A stretch of DNA of 64,000 nucleotides from Roseateles terrae (GTDB taxonomy: Bacteria > Pseudomonadota > Gammaproteobacteria > Burkholderiales > Burkholderiaceae_C), in contig NZ_JACHXO010000001.1 in NCBI RefSeq assembly GCF_014192155.1, positions 460,069-524,068 of the forward strand, in the 5' to 3' direction. The translations under genes and the position numbers were made by a program. Positions 52,508 through 61,642 of this stretch are shown piece after piece. The notes beneath the pieces were generated by a model that was not told the DNA's origin, did not search any database, and saw nothing but the letters and a program-made list of their open reading frames with translations. The stretch's first letter is position 1. Each line of letters begins with the position of its first letter.

Positions 52508-53731
52508 ATGTTCCATCCCGCCATGTCCCCGCGCTTGCCCCAGACTTTGCAGATGTTCCGGCATCCGTCCTGGCCGACCCTGGCCGACAGCCGGCTCGCG
52601 GTGATGGACTCGCCGCCGACGATGGCCATGGACGACGCCTTCGCAGGCATCGCGCCTGCGGCGCAGCGGCGGGATCCGGTGGCCGCTCCACCGGGCACCC
52701 TCGGCCAGACCGCCGAGCGCCGGTTCGCACTGCACGACATCGCCGACGACTGCGGGCGTGTGCACGCCCGGGATCTGCTCTTCCGTCGCGACAGCATGCT
52801 GCAGTCCTCGGCGAAGATCGATGCTCTGGACCGCGTCAGCGCGGCGCTCGCCAACGCCTTGCTGGACGGGTATGCCGCCAACAGTCTTCCCAAAGGCCAG
52901 CTGCTGGTGGCGATGGACGAAGCTGCGCTGTTGTCGCCGATCGCGCAGGCGGTGACGCCGGACATCGGCGCCGTGCTGCTGCAGTCGGACCTCACCATCA
53001 GCACCCAGGTGCTGATGCGGGTGGCACAGCTGCGCGCCGGCGGTGTGCGCTTCAGCATCGACGGTGTGACCCGCACCGATGACCCGCGCTGGCTGCTGGC
53101 GCCCTACGCCGAGACGGTGCGGCTCCACCTGGACCGCACGCCGCCGGACGCACTCAATGCGCTCGTCGCGCGGGCGGAGGCCGAGGGGCTGGAAGTGATC
53201 GGCTGCGGTGTGCAGTCAATGGGCGGATACCAGCAACTGGAGCATCTGGTGGTGACCCGGCTGCAAGGGCCGTTCATTGCCTCGCCGCTGGAATTGATCG
53301 TGCCGGCATTGCCCGGCTGCGACCCCGCCGTCCTGCGGCGGGTGCAGCTGCTACAGGCCAACCGGGTGTCGGCGCAGGGCATGGCGGTAGCCATCTCGGC
53401 GGATCCTGCCCTGGTGATGCGTCTGCAGCTGCTGCACCGCCTGTATGTCGGGCCGCGCCAGGAAGAGCCGACGTCTTTGGTGACGCTGGTGAAGGCGCTG
53501 AATGCCGGCGTACTCGCCGCCTGGCTGGAGATCCTGCGCCGCACGGCGTGTCACGGCCATCAGCAGCAGTGGGCCAAGGCGGTGCGGGACCAGGTGGAGG
53601 TCTACCAACGCTCCCTGCTGTGCCGAAGTGGCGCGCACGACCGTGACGCGGTCGAAGCCTCCGTCTGGCTGTTTCTACGCCGGCTGTGCAGCCCGGCCCA
53701 TTACCTCAAGACGCTCAAGTATCAGCGTTGA
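52508..53731 (+). CDS. Degenerate EAL-HDOD paralogue
   Basis: A 407-residue protein that aligns along its length with the EAL-HDOD protein at 40.5 kb. Shared stretches include LLSPIAQAVTPDIG (LLSPMAEVMTPDLG in the other), DDPRWLLAPYAETVRL and VPALPGCD. The catalytic positions are lost: E to D in RDLLFR, Asn to Ala in VAMDE, the ELxE glutamate to Leu in AVLLQS, DD to DG in SIDGV, Lys to Arg in VRLHL and the AExVE glutamate to Gly in VIGCGVQ. It is therefore most likely a c-di-GMP receptor or a protein-binding partner and not an enzyme. AGGAG precedes the ATG, 110 bases after the Ig-like gene. It overlaps the convergent kinase by 17 bases. Confidence 0.8.
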   Translation: MFHPAMSPRLPQTLQMFRHPSWPTLADSRLAVMDSPPTMAMDDAFAGIAPAAQRRDPVAAPPGTLGQTAERRFALHDIADDCGRVHARDLLFRRDSMLQSSAKIDALDRVSAALANALLDGYAANSLPKGQLLVAMDEAALLSPIAQAVTPDIGAVLLQSDLTISTQVLMRVAQLRAGGVRFSIDGVTRTDDPRWLLAPYAETVRLHLDRTPPDALNALVARAEAEGLEVIGCGVQSMGGYQQLEHLVVTRLQGPFIASPLELIVPALPGCDPAVLRRVQLLQANRVSAQGMAVAISADPALVMRLQLLHRLYVGPRQEEPTSLVTLVKALNAGVLAAWLEILRRTACHGHQQQWAKAVRDQVEVYQRSLLCRSGAHDRDAVEASVWLFLRRLCSPAHYLKTLKYQR

Positions 53732-55850
53732 GATCGGGGGTTCCGGTCGCGCTGTCACCGGTGCCGCGGTCATGGCTCCCTCCATCGCTCCCTTCGGCGG
53801 AGGGCTGCTCAGCCCCCCGCACCAGCGGCAGTGTGACGCAGGTGACCGCGCCGGTGTCCGTCAGCTCGAAGTGGAACTGCCCGCCCAGCTGCTCCACGCG
53901 CTGCCGCATGTGCGTCAGCCCCATGCCGGTCGAGGTGCCGAAGGCCGGACGCTGAGGCAGTGCGTCGGACAGCGAGGATTGTCCGTTGTCAGTGATGCGC
54001 AAATGCATGCCGGTATCGGTCTGCGTCATGCGGATCGAAACCCGGGTGGCATTGGCATATTTCAGCGTATTGGCCACCGTTTCTTCGACCACCCGCAGCA
54101 GGTCCCGTGCACCGTCGTCCAGCATGACGAACTCATGTTCGGACGGCACGTCGTACTCCAGCTGGAAGTTCTTGCCGCTCAGCAGGGAGTCGAGGCTGAC
54201 ACAGTAGTCGAACAGGATGTTCTGGAACTCCCGCTCCTCCCGCTGCGGGCTGTTGGACACCAGTGCCCGAACGCCTTGCAGCAGGTCCAGCAGGTTCTGC
54301 TCCAGCTGTGCCGCATTGACATGGCCGTCGCGTACCGAAAACAGCGTCGTCACCAGCCGCGAACCGATGCCATCGTGCAGCTCGCGGTACAAGCGTTCGC
54401 GCTCTTCCTGCGCGGCCTCCCGTCGTTCCAGCGTGCTCTGGCGGTCGTAAGCCAGCGTCAGTTCCAGCTCGCGCCGGCGCAGGCTGTCCGCCAGGATCCG
54501 GTTGGCTTCCCGGACCCGCTCGGTACTCTGCCCATACTTCATCAAGTGGACCCGCGCCATCACGATCAGCAGCGGCGGCAAGGCCAGATGCGTGAGGTAC
54601 ATGGGTGTGCCGATCAGACGCAGGAGTGATCCTGGCGACGCGTTGCTCAGCGGCCCGATGCGATGGGCCATCACATGAAAGTCGTGGAAGATCAGCAGGG
54701 CGGCCACGCCCATCTGCCCGAGCAGGATCATCGCCGGACCGCTGCGGGTGCGGCGCACATACAGCGCCAGTCTCCACAGCACCCAGAGCTGCACCGGCAG
54801 CATCAGCCAGATCCACACATGGGCCAGATGCACCTCGCCGCGGCTGCCCAGAAACGGTGACACCACCGCCGCCGCCGAGGAGGAGAGAGTGACCAGCACC
54901 GCCATCGGCCGGGTCAGCGGCTCCTGGATGAAACGCAGCACAAACAGGATGGTCAGCGCATTCAGCGCGCCGGTGCAGGCGTAAAAGCTCCACAACCAGG
55001 CATCCCGCCACGCAGGCGGCAGATGCACCCACAGCGACAGGGTGTAGACCGTCGCCCAGAAGAGCGCCACCGCACCGATCAGCCCGAAGGTATCGTCATG
55101 CCGGTTGACCGCCCAGATGCCCACCATGAACAGGCCGGTGAGCAGACAAAAGGCCTTGCTGGCGTCGGCCAGGGAGCCGCCGATGAAGTCCAGCACCTCG
55201 GTGATGAACGCGACCTGGCCGGTCTTCCCGATGTAGACCGGCGAGAAGGTCAGGTGGGGTTCCCAGCTGGTGTAGTCGATGGTCAGATGATTCGGGCCCT
55301 GGGGCCGCAACAGCTTGACCGGTAGAGGCACCATGATCGGGCGAAACCACATGAATCGGTCTGCCGCGGTGGAGCGCGGGAAGCCATCCAGCCAGACCCC
55401 GTTGAGGTAGACATCCACCCCATGCACCGCCTGGCTGATCAGAATGGCCTTGGCGGGCCCGCGCAGGTGGATTTCGCGGTTGCCTTCCCGCGTGTCGTCG
55501 TAGCTGTCGCCCGGCTCCAGGTAAGGGTCAAGATCGATGACCAGACGCGCCTTGCGCAGTTGAGATGGCCCCTCCTGGTGATCGACGATCGGCATCGACG
55601 CATCAACCTCGCTGTCCAGCAGTGACCCGTCGAATCGGAGCGCCTCGGGATCATCCGGAGGCACGGCCCGCAGCTCGTAGCGCTGCGCCTGTGGAATGGT
55701 CTGGATGGCGGACAGCTGCGTCGCGATGTTCCAGATCATGAAGCCTGCAAACACCACCACCACGCTCAAGGCGAGCAGGGGGCTCCACCAGAATCGGCGG
55801 CCGGCCATCTCGACGGCGGGCCACGGCGGCAAAGAAGGAACCGTAGGCAT
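53715..55850 (-). CDS. 7TM sensor histidine kinase (HisKA_3 type)
   Basis: A 711-residue membrane kinase. One N-terminal membrane segment (LLALSVVVVFAGFMIWNI) is followed by a periplasmic beta-sandwich (about residues 50-215) with HGVDVYLNGVWLDG, a pattern seen in galactose-binding-like and DISM sensory folds. About seven membrane helices follow. The cytoplasmic part has the histidine H492 in RERLYRELHDGIGSRL, a NarX/DegS-type site, and an ATPase with VVEETVANTLKYANAT, ITDNGQS and GMGLTHMRQRV. NarL-type regulators are the usual partners; the only one in the window is in the secretion operon. Confidence 0.88.
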   Translation of the reverse strand: MPTVPSLPPWPAVEMAGRRFWWSPLLALSVVVVFAGFMIWNIATQLSAIQTIPQAQRYELRAVPPDDPEALRFDGSLLDSEVDASMPIVDHQEGPSQLRKARLVIDLDPYLEPGDSYDDTREGNREIHLRGPAKAILISQAVHGVDVYLNGVWLDGFPRSTAADRFMWFRPIMVPLPVKLLRPQGPNHLTIDYTSWEPHLTFSPVYIGKTGQVAFITEVLDFIGGSLADASKAFCLLTGLFMVGIWAVNRHDDTFGLIGAVALFWATVYTLSLWVHLPPAWRDAWLWSFYACTGALNALTILFVLRFIQEPLTRPMAVLVTLSSSAAAVVSPFLGSRGEVHLAHVWIWLMLPVQLWVLWRLALYVRRTRSGPAMILLGQMGVAALLIFHDFHVMAHRIGPLSNASPGSLLRLIGTPMYLTHLALPPLLIVMARVHLMKYGQSTERVREANRILADSLRRRELELTLAYDRQSTLERREAAQEERERLYRELHDGIGSRLVTTLFSVRDGHVNAAQLEQNLLDLLQGVRALVSNSPQREEREFQNILFDYCVSLDSLLSGKNFQLEYDVPSEHEFVMLDDGARDLLRVVEETVANTLKYANATRVSIRMTQTDTGMHLRITDNGQSSLSDALPQRPAFGTSTGMGLTHMRQRVEQLGGQFHFELTDTGAVTCVTLPLVRGAEQPSAEGSDGGSHDRGTGDSATGTPDLNADT

Positions 55851-55981
55851 GACACCCCTCCCGGGGACGGCAGGCGGCCCGGCTGAGGACGAACCGGGCC
55901 TGCGATTCGACGCCGCTGCTTTGGCGGCCTCTGTGACGCGGGCGGTTCGGCGTCCTCAACACCCAACCACCCGGGGGCCGC

Positions 55982-56212
55982 TCAGTGTAGCGCCAGGTTC
56001 AATTGGTCCACCACTTCGGCCCAGTCGGCGTCTTCCAGCAGAAGATCTTTCAGCAGCCGGGACTGGGACGGAGTCCAGAAGGGCGCTTCGGTGATCTTCA
56101 CACCGTTCGGGAGCGGACGATGCTCGTCAATGAAGGACTGAATCTCGGATTCGGAGGACGGAAGCCCGAGTTGATCGAAAAGTTCGGCAAAAGGATGGAC
56201 GCTGGGTTCCAT
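55982..56212 (-). CDS. DUF2789 protein
   Basis: A 76-residue acidic protein matching DUF2789: FAELFDQLGLPSSESEIQSFIDEH, then APFWTPSQSRLLKDLLLEDADWAEVVDQLN. Function unknown; probably a small helical cytosolic protein. It lies upstream of the 7TM kinase on the same strand with a 130-base gap. Confidence 0.85.
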   Translation of the reverse strand: MEPSVHPFAELFDQLGLPSSESEIQSFIDEHRPLPNGVKITEAPFWTPSQSRLLKDLLLEDADWAEVVDQLNLALH

Positions 56213-56318
56213 GCAAGACTCCTGGACGGTCAGTTCTTTGAAAATGCGGCGTTACCTCTCGCACGAGAGGCCTCCCGGCAAGGCTAACATCATGCCCGGG
56301 GTCTACAGCGGAGGAACG

Positions 56319-57032
56319 ATGACAACAGGCCAGGACCAGCGACAGCCCGTACCCACCGCCAGTGACGCGGCGGACGACTCACGCCTGAGGCTGGCGGGCA
56401 GCCGCCTGCGCCATTTCCATGTCTGCGCGTTTTTCAACAGTCGGGAGGAAGAACATCAGGTGCTGGGTTCTTTTTACCGGGACGGCGTGCGGCTGGGCGA
56501 GCGCAACCTTCATCTGGTCGAGGGGGACAGCATGCCGACACACCGGGCCCATCTGGCTGCGGGCGGCATGGACGTGCCCGGATGCGAAGCCTGCGGGCAA
56601 CTGGTCATGATGCCCTGGCATCACGCCTATCTCGACGGCGGGCAGTTTGATCGGCAACGCGTGCTGACGCTGATCGAGCAGGTCGCCCGTGAAGCCAATG
56701 CCCCCGGCTCGGTGCCCGTGCGGGTCATGGGCCAGATGGACTGGATCGTTCAGCCGGGGGTGGACCGGTCCGAAGTCATTGCCTATGAGGCGGAGGTCAA
56801 CGAAGTGTTGTCCCGCCACCAACAGCCCGCGATCTGCGTCTACGACATCGCGACGCTGGATGGCGCGATGATGATGGACCTGCTGCGCACCCATCCGCTC
56901 ACCCTGATCGGCGGGGCCCTGCGGGAAAACCCTTTCTACACCCCGCCGGCGCAGATGCTGAGAGAGCTCGCTGCCCGCCGCGGCCAAGATCCTGCCAACG
57001 CCGCACCGTCCGTGCGGCTGACGTTGACCTGA
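56319..57032 (+). CDS. MEDS (DcmR sensory) domain protein
   Basis: A 237-residue protein of the MEDS family, a degenerate RecA-like sensory fold first noted in DcmR. Characteristic parts are HFHVCAFFNSREEEHQVLGSFYRDGVRLGERNLHLVE, VRVMGQMDWIV, the acidic stretch YEAEVNEVL and ICVYDIATLDGAMMMDLLRTHPLTLIGG. It has no DNA-binding domain. The start is the ATG preceded by GGAGGAACG. The hybrid kinase gene begins seven bases later, so it is probably the sensory input of that operon. Confidence 0.87.
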   Translation: MTTGQDQRQPVPTASDAADDSRLRLAGSRLRHFHVCAFFNSREEEHQVLGSFYRDGVRLGERNLHLVEGDSMPTHRAHLAAGGMDVPGCEACGQLVMMPWHHAYLDGGQFDRQRVLTLIEQVAREANAPGSVPVRVMGQMDWIVQPGVDRSEVIAYEAEVNEVLSRHQQPAICVYDIATLDGAMMMDLLRTHPLTLIGGALRENPFYTPPAQMLRELAARRGQDPANAAPSVRLTLT

Positions 57033-57039
57033 ACTTCCA

Positions 57040-58677
57040 ATGCGTGCCTTGCATGTAGATACCGGTCGGCCCACGTCTGCGGCCGACGAAGCGCTGCGGG
57101 ACCTGATGGGCCTGCTGGCGCTGCCGGCGCTCTGGGTGGGCCGTGATGCGGCGACGGTGCTGCAACTCACCACCGAAGCGGTGAACAGCATTGTCAGCAC
57201 CGCCGTGTGCCTGGTCCGGGCGCCGTTGTCCGCGGGCACCGAACCCTCGACCTGGCTGTATGTCGGCGGCGTGCAAGTGGACGCCGAAGACGCCTGGGAC
57301 GGCTTCATCAACACCTGCCTTCAGATCGACGAAGGCCCGGAAGATCCGGTGGCCTTGCCATCCCCGCTGGGCACCTTGCGCGTGGTGCGGCTGCATCTGG
57401 GGCCGGCCGGGCGCTTTGGCGGCCTGTGGTTCGGATCCTCCCGCGGCGACTTCCCGTCTCTGCATCAGAGCGCCTTCATGCGGGCCGCCGCCACCCTGGC
57501 GGGGACCGGTTTGCATGCGGCCCGGCTGGACCAGGAACGCGAGCGGGCCGCACGGGCCAAGGACGAGTTCCTCGCGATGCTGGGGCATGAGCTGCGCAAT
57601 CCGCTGGCGCCGATTTCGACGGCACTGCACCTCATCAAGATGCGCAGTGATGGCTTGGGCCGGGAGCATCAGATCATCGAACGTCAGGTGGGTCATTTGT
57701 CCAAGCTGGTGGATGATCTACTGGACATCACCCGCATCACCCGCGGCAAGGTGGAACTGAGTCGCCAGCCGGTGCTGGTCGAGGCGCTGCTGACCGACGC
57801 CATCGAAGGCGTCAGTCCGTTGCTGGAGGAGCGGCAGCAACTGCTCAGCACCCGCTTCGAGGTGCCGCCCGATGTGCAGCTGATGGGTGATCCGGGCCGC
57901 CTTCGCCAGGTGCTGGTGAACCTGCTCAGCAATGCCGCCAAATACACGCCGGTGCATGGGCAGGTGGGCATCCGCGCCGAGCTTCTGGGCGCGCAGGAGG
58001 TCTTGATCGAAGTCAGCGACAACGGCGCCGGCATCGACGCCGACCTGCTGCCGCGCATCTTCGACCTTTTCGAGCAGGGCTCCACCACCCTGGACCGGGC
58101 CAAGGGCGGCCTGGGCATTGGCCTGGCCATCGTCAAGCAGCTGGTGGATCTGCATGGTGGTCGGGTGGAGGCCTACAGCGATGGCGTGGGGCAGGGGGCC
58201 CGGTTCCGCGTTCTGCTGCCCGCCGTGCGAGCGTCGGCGGAAGCGCCCGCCACGCCGGCGGTGAGCGCCCCGTCCGCCGGCCAGGAATCGTCGGGCCGTG
58301 TGCTGGTGGTGGACGACAACCGCGATGCCGCCGAAACGCTCAGCCTGGCGCTGCGCTACAGCGGCTACGACGTGGTCACCACCACCTTGCCGCAGGAGGT
58401 GCTGGGGCTGCTGGCGGAACAGGCCTTTGATGTGGCGGTGCTGGACATCGGCATGCCGGTGATCGACGGTTATGAACTGGCTGCACTGATCCGCGCCGGC
58501 ATGCCGGACCGGGCGCCGCGGCTGATCGCCCTGACCGGCTATGGACAGTCTTCCGACCGGGACAAGGCGCTCGCCACCGGGTTCGACGAACACATGGTCA
58601 AACCGATCGACCTGGATCGCCTGCTCCAGACCTTGGAGGGCATGATCCCCCGTCGCTCCCCCCTAGAATCCCTCTGA
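57040..58677 (+). CDS. Hybrid histidine kinase (GAF-like, HisKA, ATPase, receiver)
   Basis: A 545-residue soluble kinase. The first 165 residues look GAF-like. The dimerisation helix has H183 in FLAMLGHELRNPLAPI. The ATPase shows NLLSNAAKYTP, SDNGAGIDADLLPRIFDLFEQG and GGLGIGLAIVKQLV. The C-terminal receiver has VDDNRDAAE, D469 in AVLDIGMPVIDGYE, the switch Thr in ALTGYG and VKPID. This layout is common in Burkholderiales. The OmpR-type gene follows after 20 bases. Confidence 0.92.
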   Translation: MRALHVDTGRPTSAADEALRDLMGLLALPALWVGRDAATVLQLTTEAVNSIVSTAVCLVRAPLSAGTEPSTWLYVGGVQVDAEDAWDGFINTCLQIDEGPEDPVALPSPLGTLRVVRLHLGPAGRFGGLWFGSSRGDFPSLHQSAFMRAAATLAGTGLHAARLDQERERAARAKDEFLAMLGHELRNPLAPISTALHLIKMRSDGLGREHQIIERQVGHLSKLVDDLLDITRITRGKVELSRQPVLVEALLTDAIEGVSPLLEERQQLLSTRFEVPPDVQLMGDPGRLRQVLVNLLSNAAKYTPVHGQVGIRAELLGAQEVLIEVSDNGAGIDADLLPRIFDLFEQGSTTLDRAKGGLGIGLAIVKQLVDLHGGRVEAYSDGVGQGARFRVLLPAVRASAEAPATPAVSAPSAGQESSGRVLVVDDNRDAAETLSLALRYSGYDVVTTTLPQEVLGLLAEQAFDVAVLDIGMPVIDGYELAALIRAGMPDRAPRLIALTGYGQSSDRDKALATGFDEHMVKPIDLDRLLQTLEGMIPRRSPLESL

Positions 58678-58697
58678 ACTATTGCGCGCGTGCGCCC

Positions 58698-59522
58698 ATG
58701 TCCTTGACTGGTTCCTTCCCTGCTTCCCCGTCCGCCGGCGCGCCGGTTCCCACGCACATCGCCGTCCTGGACGATGAGCCCGACATCACCCTGCTGCTGG
58801 CGGGTTACCTCGGTACGCATGGGTTCCGCACGACGCAGCTGCACAGCGGCCGGGCCCTGATGGACCTGATGGCGAGCGATCCGCCGCACCTGGTGCTGCT
58901 GGACCTGGGGCTGCCGGGCGAAGACGGTTTCGCCATTGCCCGGCAGTTGCGGGAGCATTGGCGCTGCGGGCTGGTGATCGTCACCGGTCGCGGGGATGCG
59001 GTGGACAAGGTGGTCGGACTGGAGATCGGTGCGGACGACTATGTCACCAAGCCGTTTGACCTGCGCGAACTGGTCGCCCGGGTCAAGGCGGTGCTGCGGC
59101 GTCTGCAGGCCGAACCGGCCGCCGCACCGGCGCCTGCTGCTGCGGCACCGTCTGCGCCCCAGCCGGTGCCGCCGGATGATGTCGACGACCGCGAACTGAT
59201 GCACTTCGAAGGCTGGTCGCTGGACGTGGCCGCCCGGCGCCTGAATGATCAGGCCGGCGAAGAAGTCATGCTCACCACCGGCGAATTCGATCTGCTGCTG
59301 ACCTTTGCCCAGCACCCCGGGCGGGTGCTGTCGCGGGACTTTCTGCTGGAACACACCCGGGGCCGGGAGTCGTCGCCTTTTGACCGCACGATCGACGTGC
59401 AGGTCGGCCGCCTGCGCCGCAAGCTCGGGACCGATGCCAATGACGGCAAGTGGATCAAATCGATCCGGGGCGCTGGCTACCTGTTCGTCCCGCGCGTGAC
59501 CACCACCCGGGCCGCGCCATGA
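58698..59522 (+). CDS. OmpR/PhoB-family response regulator
   Basis: A 274-residue transcription factor. Receiver: VLDDEPD, D69 in LVLLDLGLPGEDG, VTGRGD and YVTKPF. A Pro/Ala linker of about 35 residues, longer than usual, joins it to a winged-helix domain (LMLTTGEFDLLLTFAQ-like core, VLSRDFLLEHTRG, RTIDVQVGRLRRKLG and IKSIRGAGYLF). The next kinase overlaps its stop codon in an ATGA arrangement, indicating translational coupling. Confidence 0.93.
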   Translation: MSLTGSFPASPSAGAPVPTHIAVLDDEPDITLLLAGYLGTHGFRTTQLHSGRALMDLMASDPPHLVLLDLGLPGEDGFAIARQLREHWRCGLVIVTGRGDAVDKVVGLEIGADDYVTKPFDLRELVARVKAVLRRLQAEPAAAPAPAAAAPSAPQPVPPDDVDDRELMHFEGWSLDVAARRLNDQAGEEVMLTTGEFDLLLTFAQHPGRVLSRDFLLEHTRGRESSPFDRTIDVQVGRLRRKLGTDANDGKWIKSIRGAGYLFVPRVTTTRAAP

Positions 59523-61615
59523 GTGGATCGGTGAACGAGCCACTGGACTCGGCGCCGCTGCCTCCCGGCATCGATGCCACCACCGTCTTCCGATCGCTGT
59601 TCGTGGCGTCTCCTGATGGGATCCTGCTGGTGGATGCGGCGGGCGAGATCTTGCTGGCCAGTCCGTCCGCCGAGCGTTTGATGGGGTATGAGCCAGGCAC
59701 GCTGGCCGGTCTGCACATCGAAGCGCTGGTGCCGGACAGCATCCGTCCCCGCCATGCGGAGTTCCGGGAGCGCTACGGCCACGCCCCGCGCGCTCGTCCG
59801 ATGGGTACGCAGATGGACCTCGTGGCCAAGCGCCGTGACGGCTCCGAAGTCATGGTGGAGATCGCGCTCAGCCCGCTGCAGGCCCATGGGCTGCCGTATG
59901 TGATGGCGTCCGTGCGGGGCATCGGGGAATATCCGCGGGTTCGCCAGGCTCTGCAACGCGCCCGTTGCAGTGAGCATCTGGCGCAGCTTGGCAAGCTCGC
60001 GGTGGATGCCCGCGATCCGCAGGACATCCTGGCTCAGGCGCCGGCCATTGCGGCGGAGGCCCTGGAACTACGCACCGCCATGCTGCACCTGCTGGACCCG
60101 GGCCGCACCTTGCTGCGCCTGGCCGGCGGGGTGGGGCTGGGCGCGGGTGAGCGCCTGGGCGCCAGCACCGAATGGCGCGCCGATTCGCCGGAGGGCCTGG
60201 TGCTGACCCGGTCCGAGCCCTTGATGGTGGAAGACCTGCGGCAGGAGCAGCGATTCCCGGTGGAGCATGCATTGCGCCTGGGGCGCCTGTCGCTGCTGTC
60301 GGTGCCAGTCTCCGACCGCGGCAAGGTGGTGGGGGCACTGACCGTGTGGTCCGGCCTGGACCGCCGCTTTGGAGATGCCGAACTGCGGTTCATGGAGTCG
60401 GTGGCGAACCTGCTGGGCACCTGCCTGCAACGGGCGCAGACCGAGGAGGCGCTGAGCCATTCCCAGCGCCTGGAAGCGGTGGGGCAACTCACCGGCGGCA
60501 TCGCGCATGACTTCAACAATCTGCTGACCGTCATCCAGGGCAACCTCCAGGTGCTTGCCGACCTGCCTGCGGTGGGCGGCGACACCTTGGCGCCTCAACT
60601 GGTCGCGGCGGCGACTCGGGCCTCCCGGCGCGGCGCCGACCTGACCGGCAAGCTGCTGGCCTTCTCACGCCGTCAAGTGCTGCAACCGACCGCCGTCGAT
60701 GTGGAAGCCTTGCTGCGCTCCCTCGCGGACATGCTGCGACGCACGCTGGACCAGCGCATCCGCATTCATGTCGACGTGGCGGACGGCTGCCCGGATGTGC
60801 TGGCGGATGCCAGTCAGCTTGAATCGGCGGTGCTCAACATCGCCATCAATGCGCGGGATGCGATGCCCGGCGGCGGCGATCTGGTCTTCTCGGCAGCGCC
60901 GCTGCCGCAACTCACCCCCGAACTCCGGGAGCAGCTGGAACTGGATCCCCAGGACCCGGGCCCCGGTTATGTCTGCATCGCCATCCGGGACACCGGCACC
61001 GGCATGCCGGAAGCGGTCAAGGAACGCGCTTTTGAGCCGTTCTTCACCACCAAGCAGGCGGGGCGTGGCACGGGCCTGGGCCTGAGCACGGTCTACGGCT
61101 TCGCGCGTCAGTCGCAGGGCACCGTGCTGATCGACAGCGAGGCCGGGCTGGGCACGGTACTCAGCATCGTGCTGCCGCAGCCACCGGCGGAGGCGCTGGA
61201 AGCACGCGCCGAACTCCCGGCGACCAGCGAGCTGGCGCCCGGTACGCGGGTACTGCTGGTGGAAGATGATGCGGAGGTGCGCCTGGTGGCCCGCCGGTTC
61301 CTGAAGGACCTGGGCTGTGGCGTCACGGCCTGTGCCAGCGGCGAAGAAGCGCTGGCCTGGCTGCAGGAGCTGCGAGAGAAACAGGAGATGCTGCCGGCTT
61401 GTCTGCTCAGCGATGTGGCGCTGGGCGCGGGCATGCGGGGCACGGAGCTGGCGCGTCAGGTGCAGGAGGCCTGGCCGGACATGAAGATCCTGCTCACCTC
61501 GGGCTTTTCGGCGGACTTGCTGCAGGGCGCCGCGGACTGGTCCTGGCCCTTGCTGCCGAAGCCCTACAACCGGGCGGAACTGGCCGAGGCGCTGGCCCGC
61601 ATCCTGCGGGACTGA
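59519..61615 (+). CDS. PAS-GAF hybrid histidine kinase
   Basis: A 698-residue soluble kinase. PAS at about residues 20-140 (FVASPDGILLVDAAGEILLA), GAF at about 165-320, histidine-box with H330 in LTGGIAHDFNNLL, ATPase with NIAINARDAMPGG, IRDTGTGMPE and FFTTKQAGRGTGLGLS, and a C-terminal receiver with VEDDAEV and D632 in LLSDVALGAGMRG. The start is the ATG overlapping the regulator's TGA. It is the last gene of the MEDS-kinase-regulator-kinase operon. Confidence 0.92.
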   Translation: MSGSVNEPLDSAPLPPGIDATTVFRSLFVASPDGILLVDAAGEILLASPSAERLMGYEPGTLAGLHIEALVPDSIRPRHAEFRERYGHAPRARPMGTQMDLVAKRRDGSEVMVEIALSPLQAHGLPYVMASVRGIGEYPRVRQALQRARCSEHLAQLGKLAVDARDPQDILAQAPAIAAEALELRTAMLHLLDPGRTLLRLAGGVGLGAGERLGASTEWRADSPEGLVLTRSEPLMVEDLRQEQRFPVEHALRLGRLSLLSVPVSDRGKVVGALTVWSGLDRRFGDAELRFMESVANLLGTCLQRAQTEEALSHSQRLEAVGQLTGGIAHDFNNLLTVIQGNLQVLADLPAVGGDTLAPQLVAAATRASRRGADLTGKLLAFSRRQVLQPTAVDVEALLRSLADMLRRTLDQRIRIHVDVADGCPDVLADASQLESAVLNIAINARDAMPGGGDLVFSAAPLPQLTPELREQLELDPQDPGPGYVCIAIRDTGTGMPEAVKERAFEPFFTTKQAGRGTGLGLSTVYGFARQSQGTVLIDSEAGLGTVLSIVLPQPPAEALEARAELPATSELAPGTRVLLVEDDAEVRLVARRFLKDLGCGVTACASGEEALAWLQELREKQEMLPACLLSDVALGAGMRGTELARQVQEAWPDMKILLTSGFSADLLQGAADWSWPLLPKPYNRAELAEALARILRD

Positions 61616-61642
61616 TCGCGCCGCGGCCAGCGGCCGCCTCCC

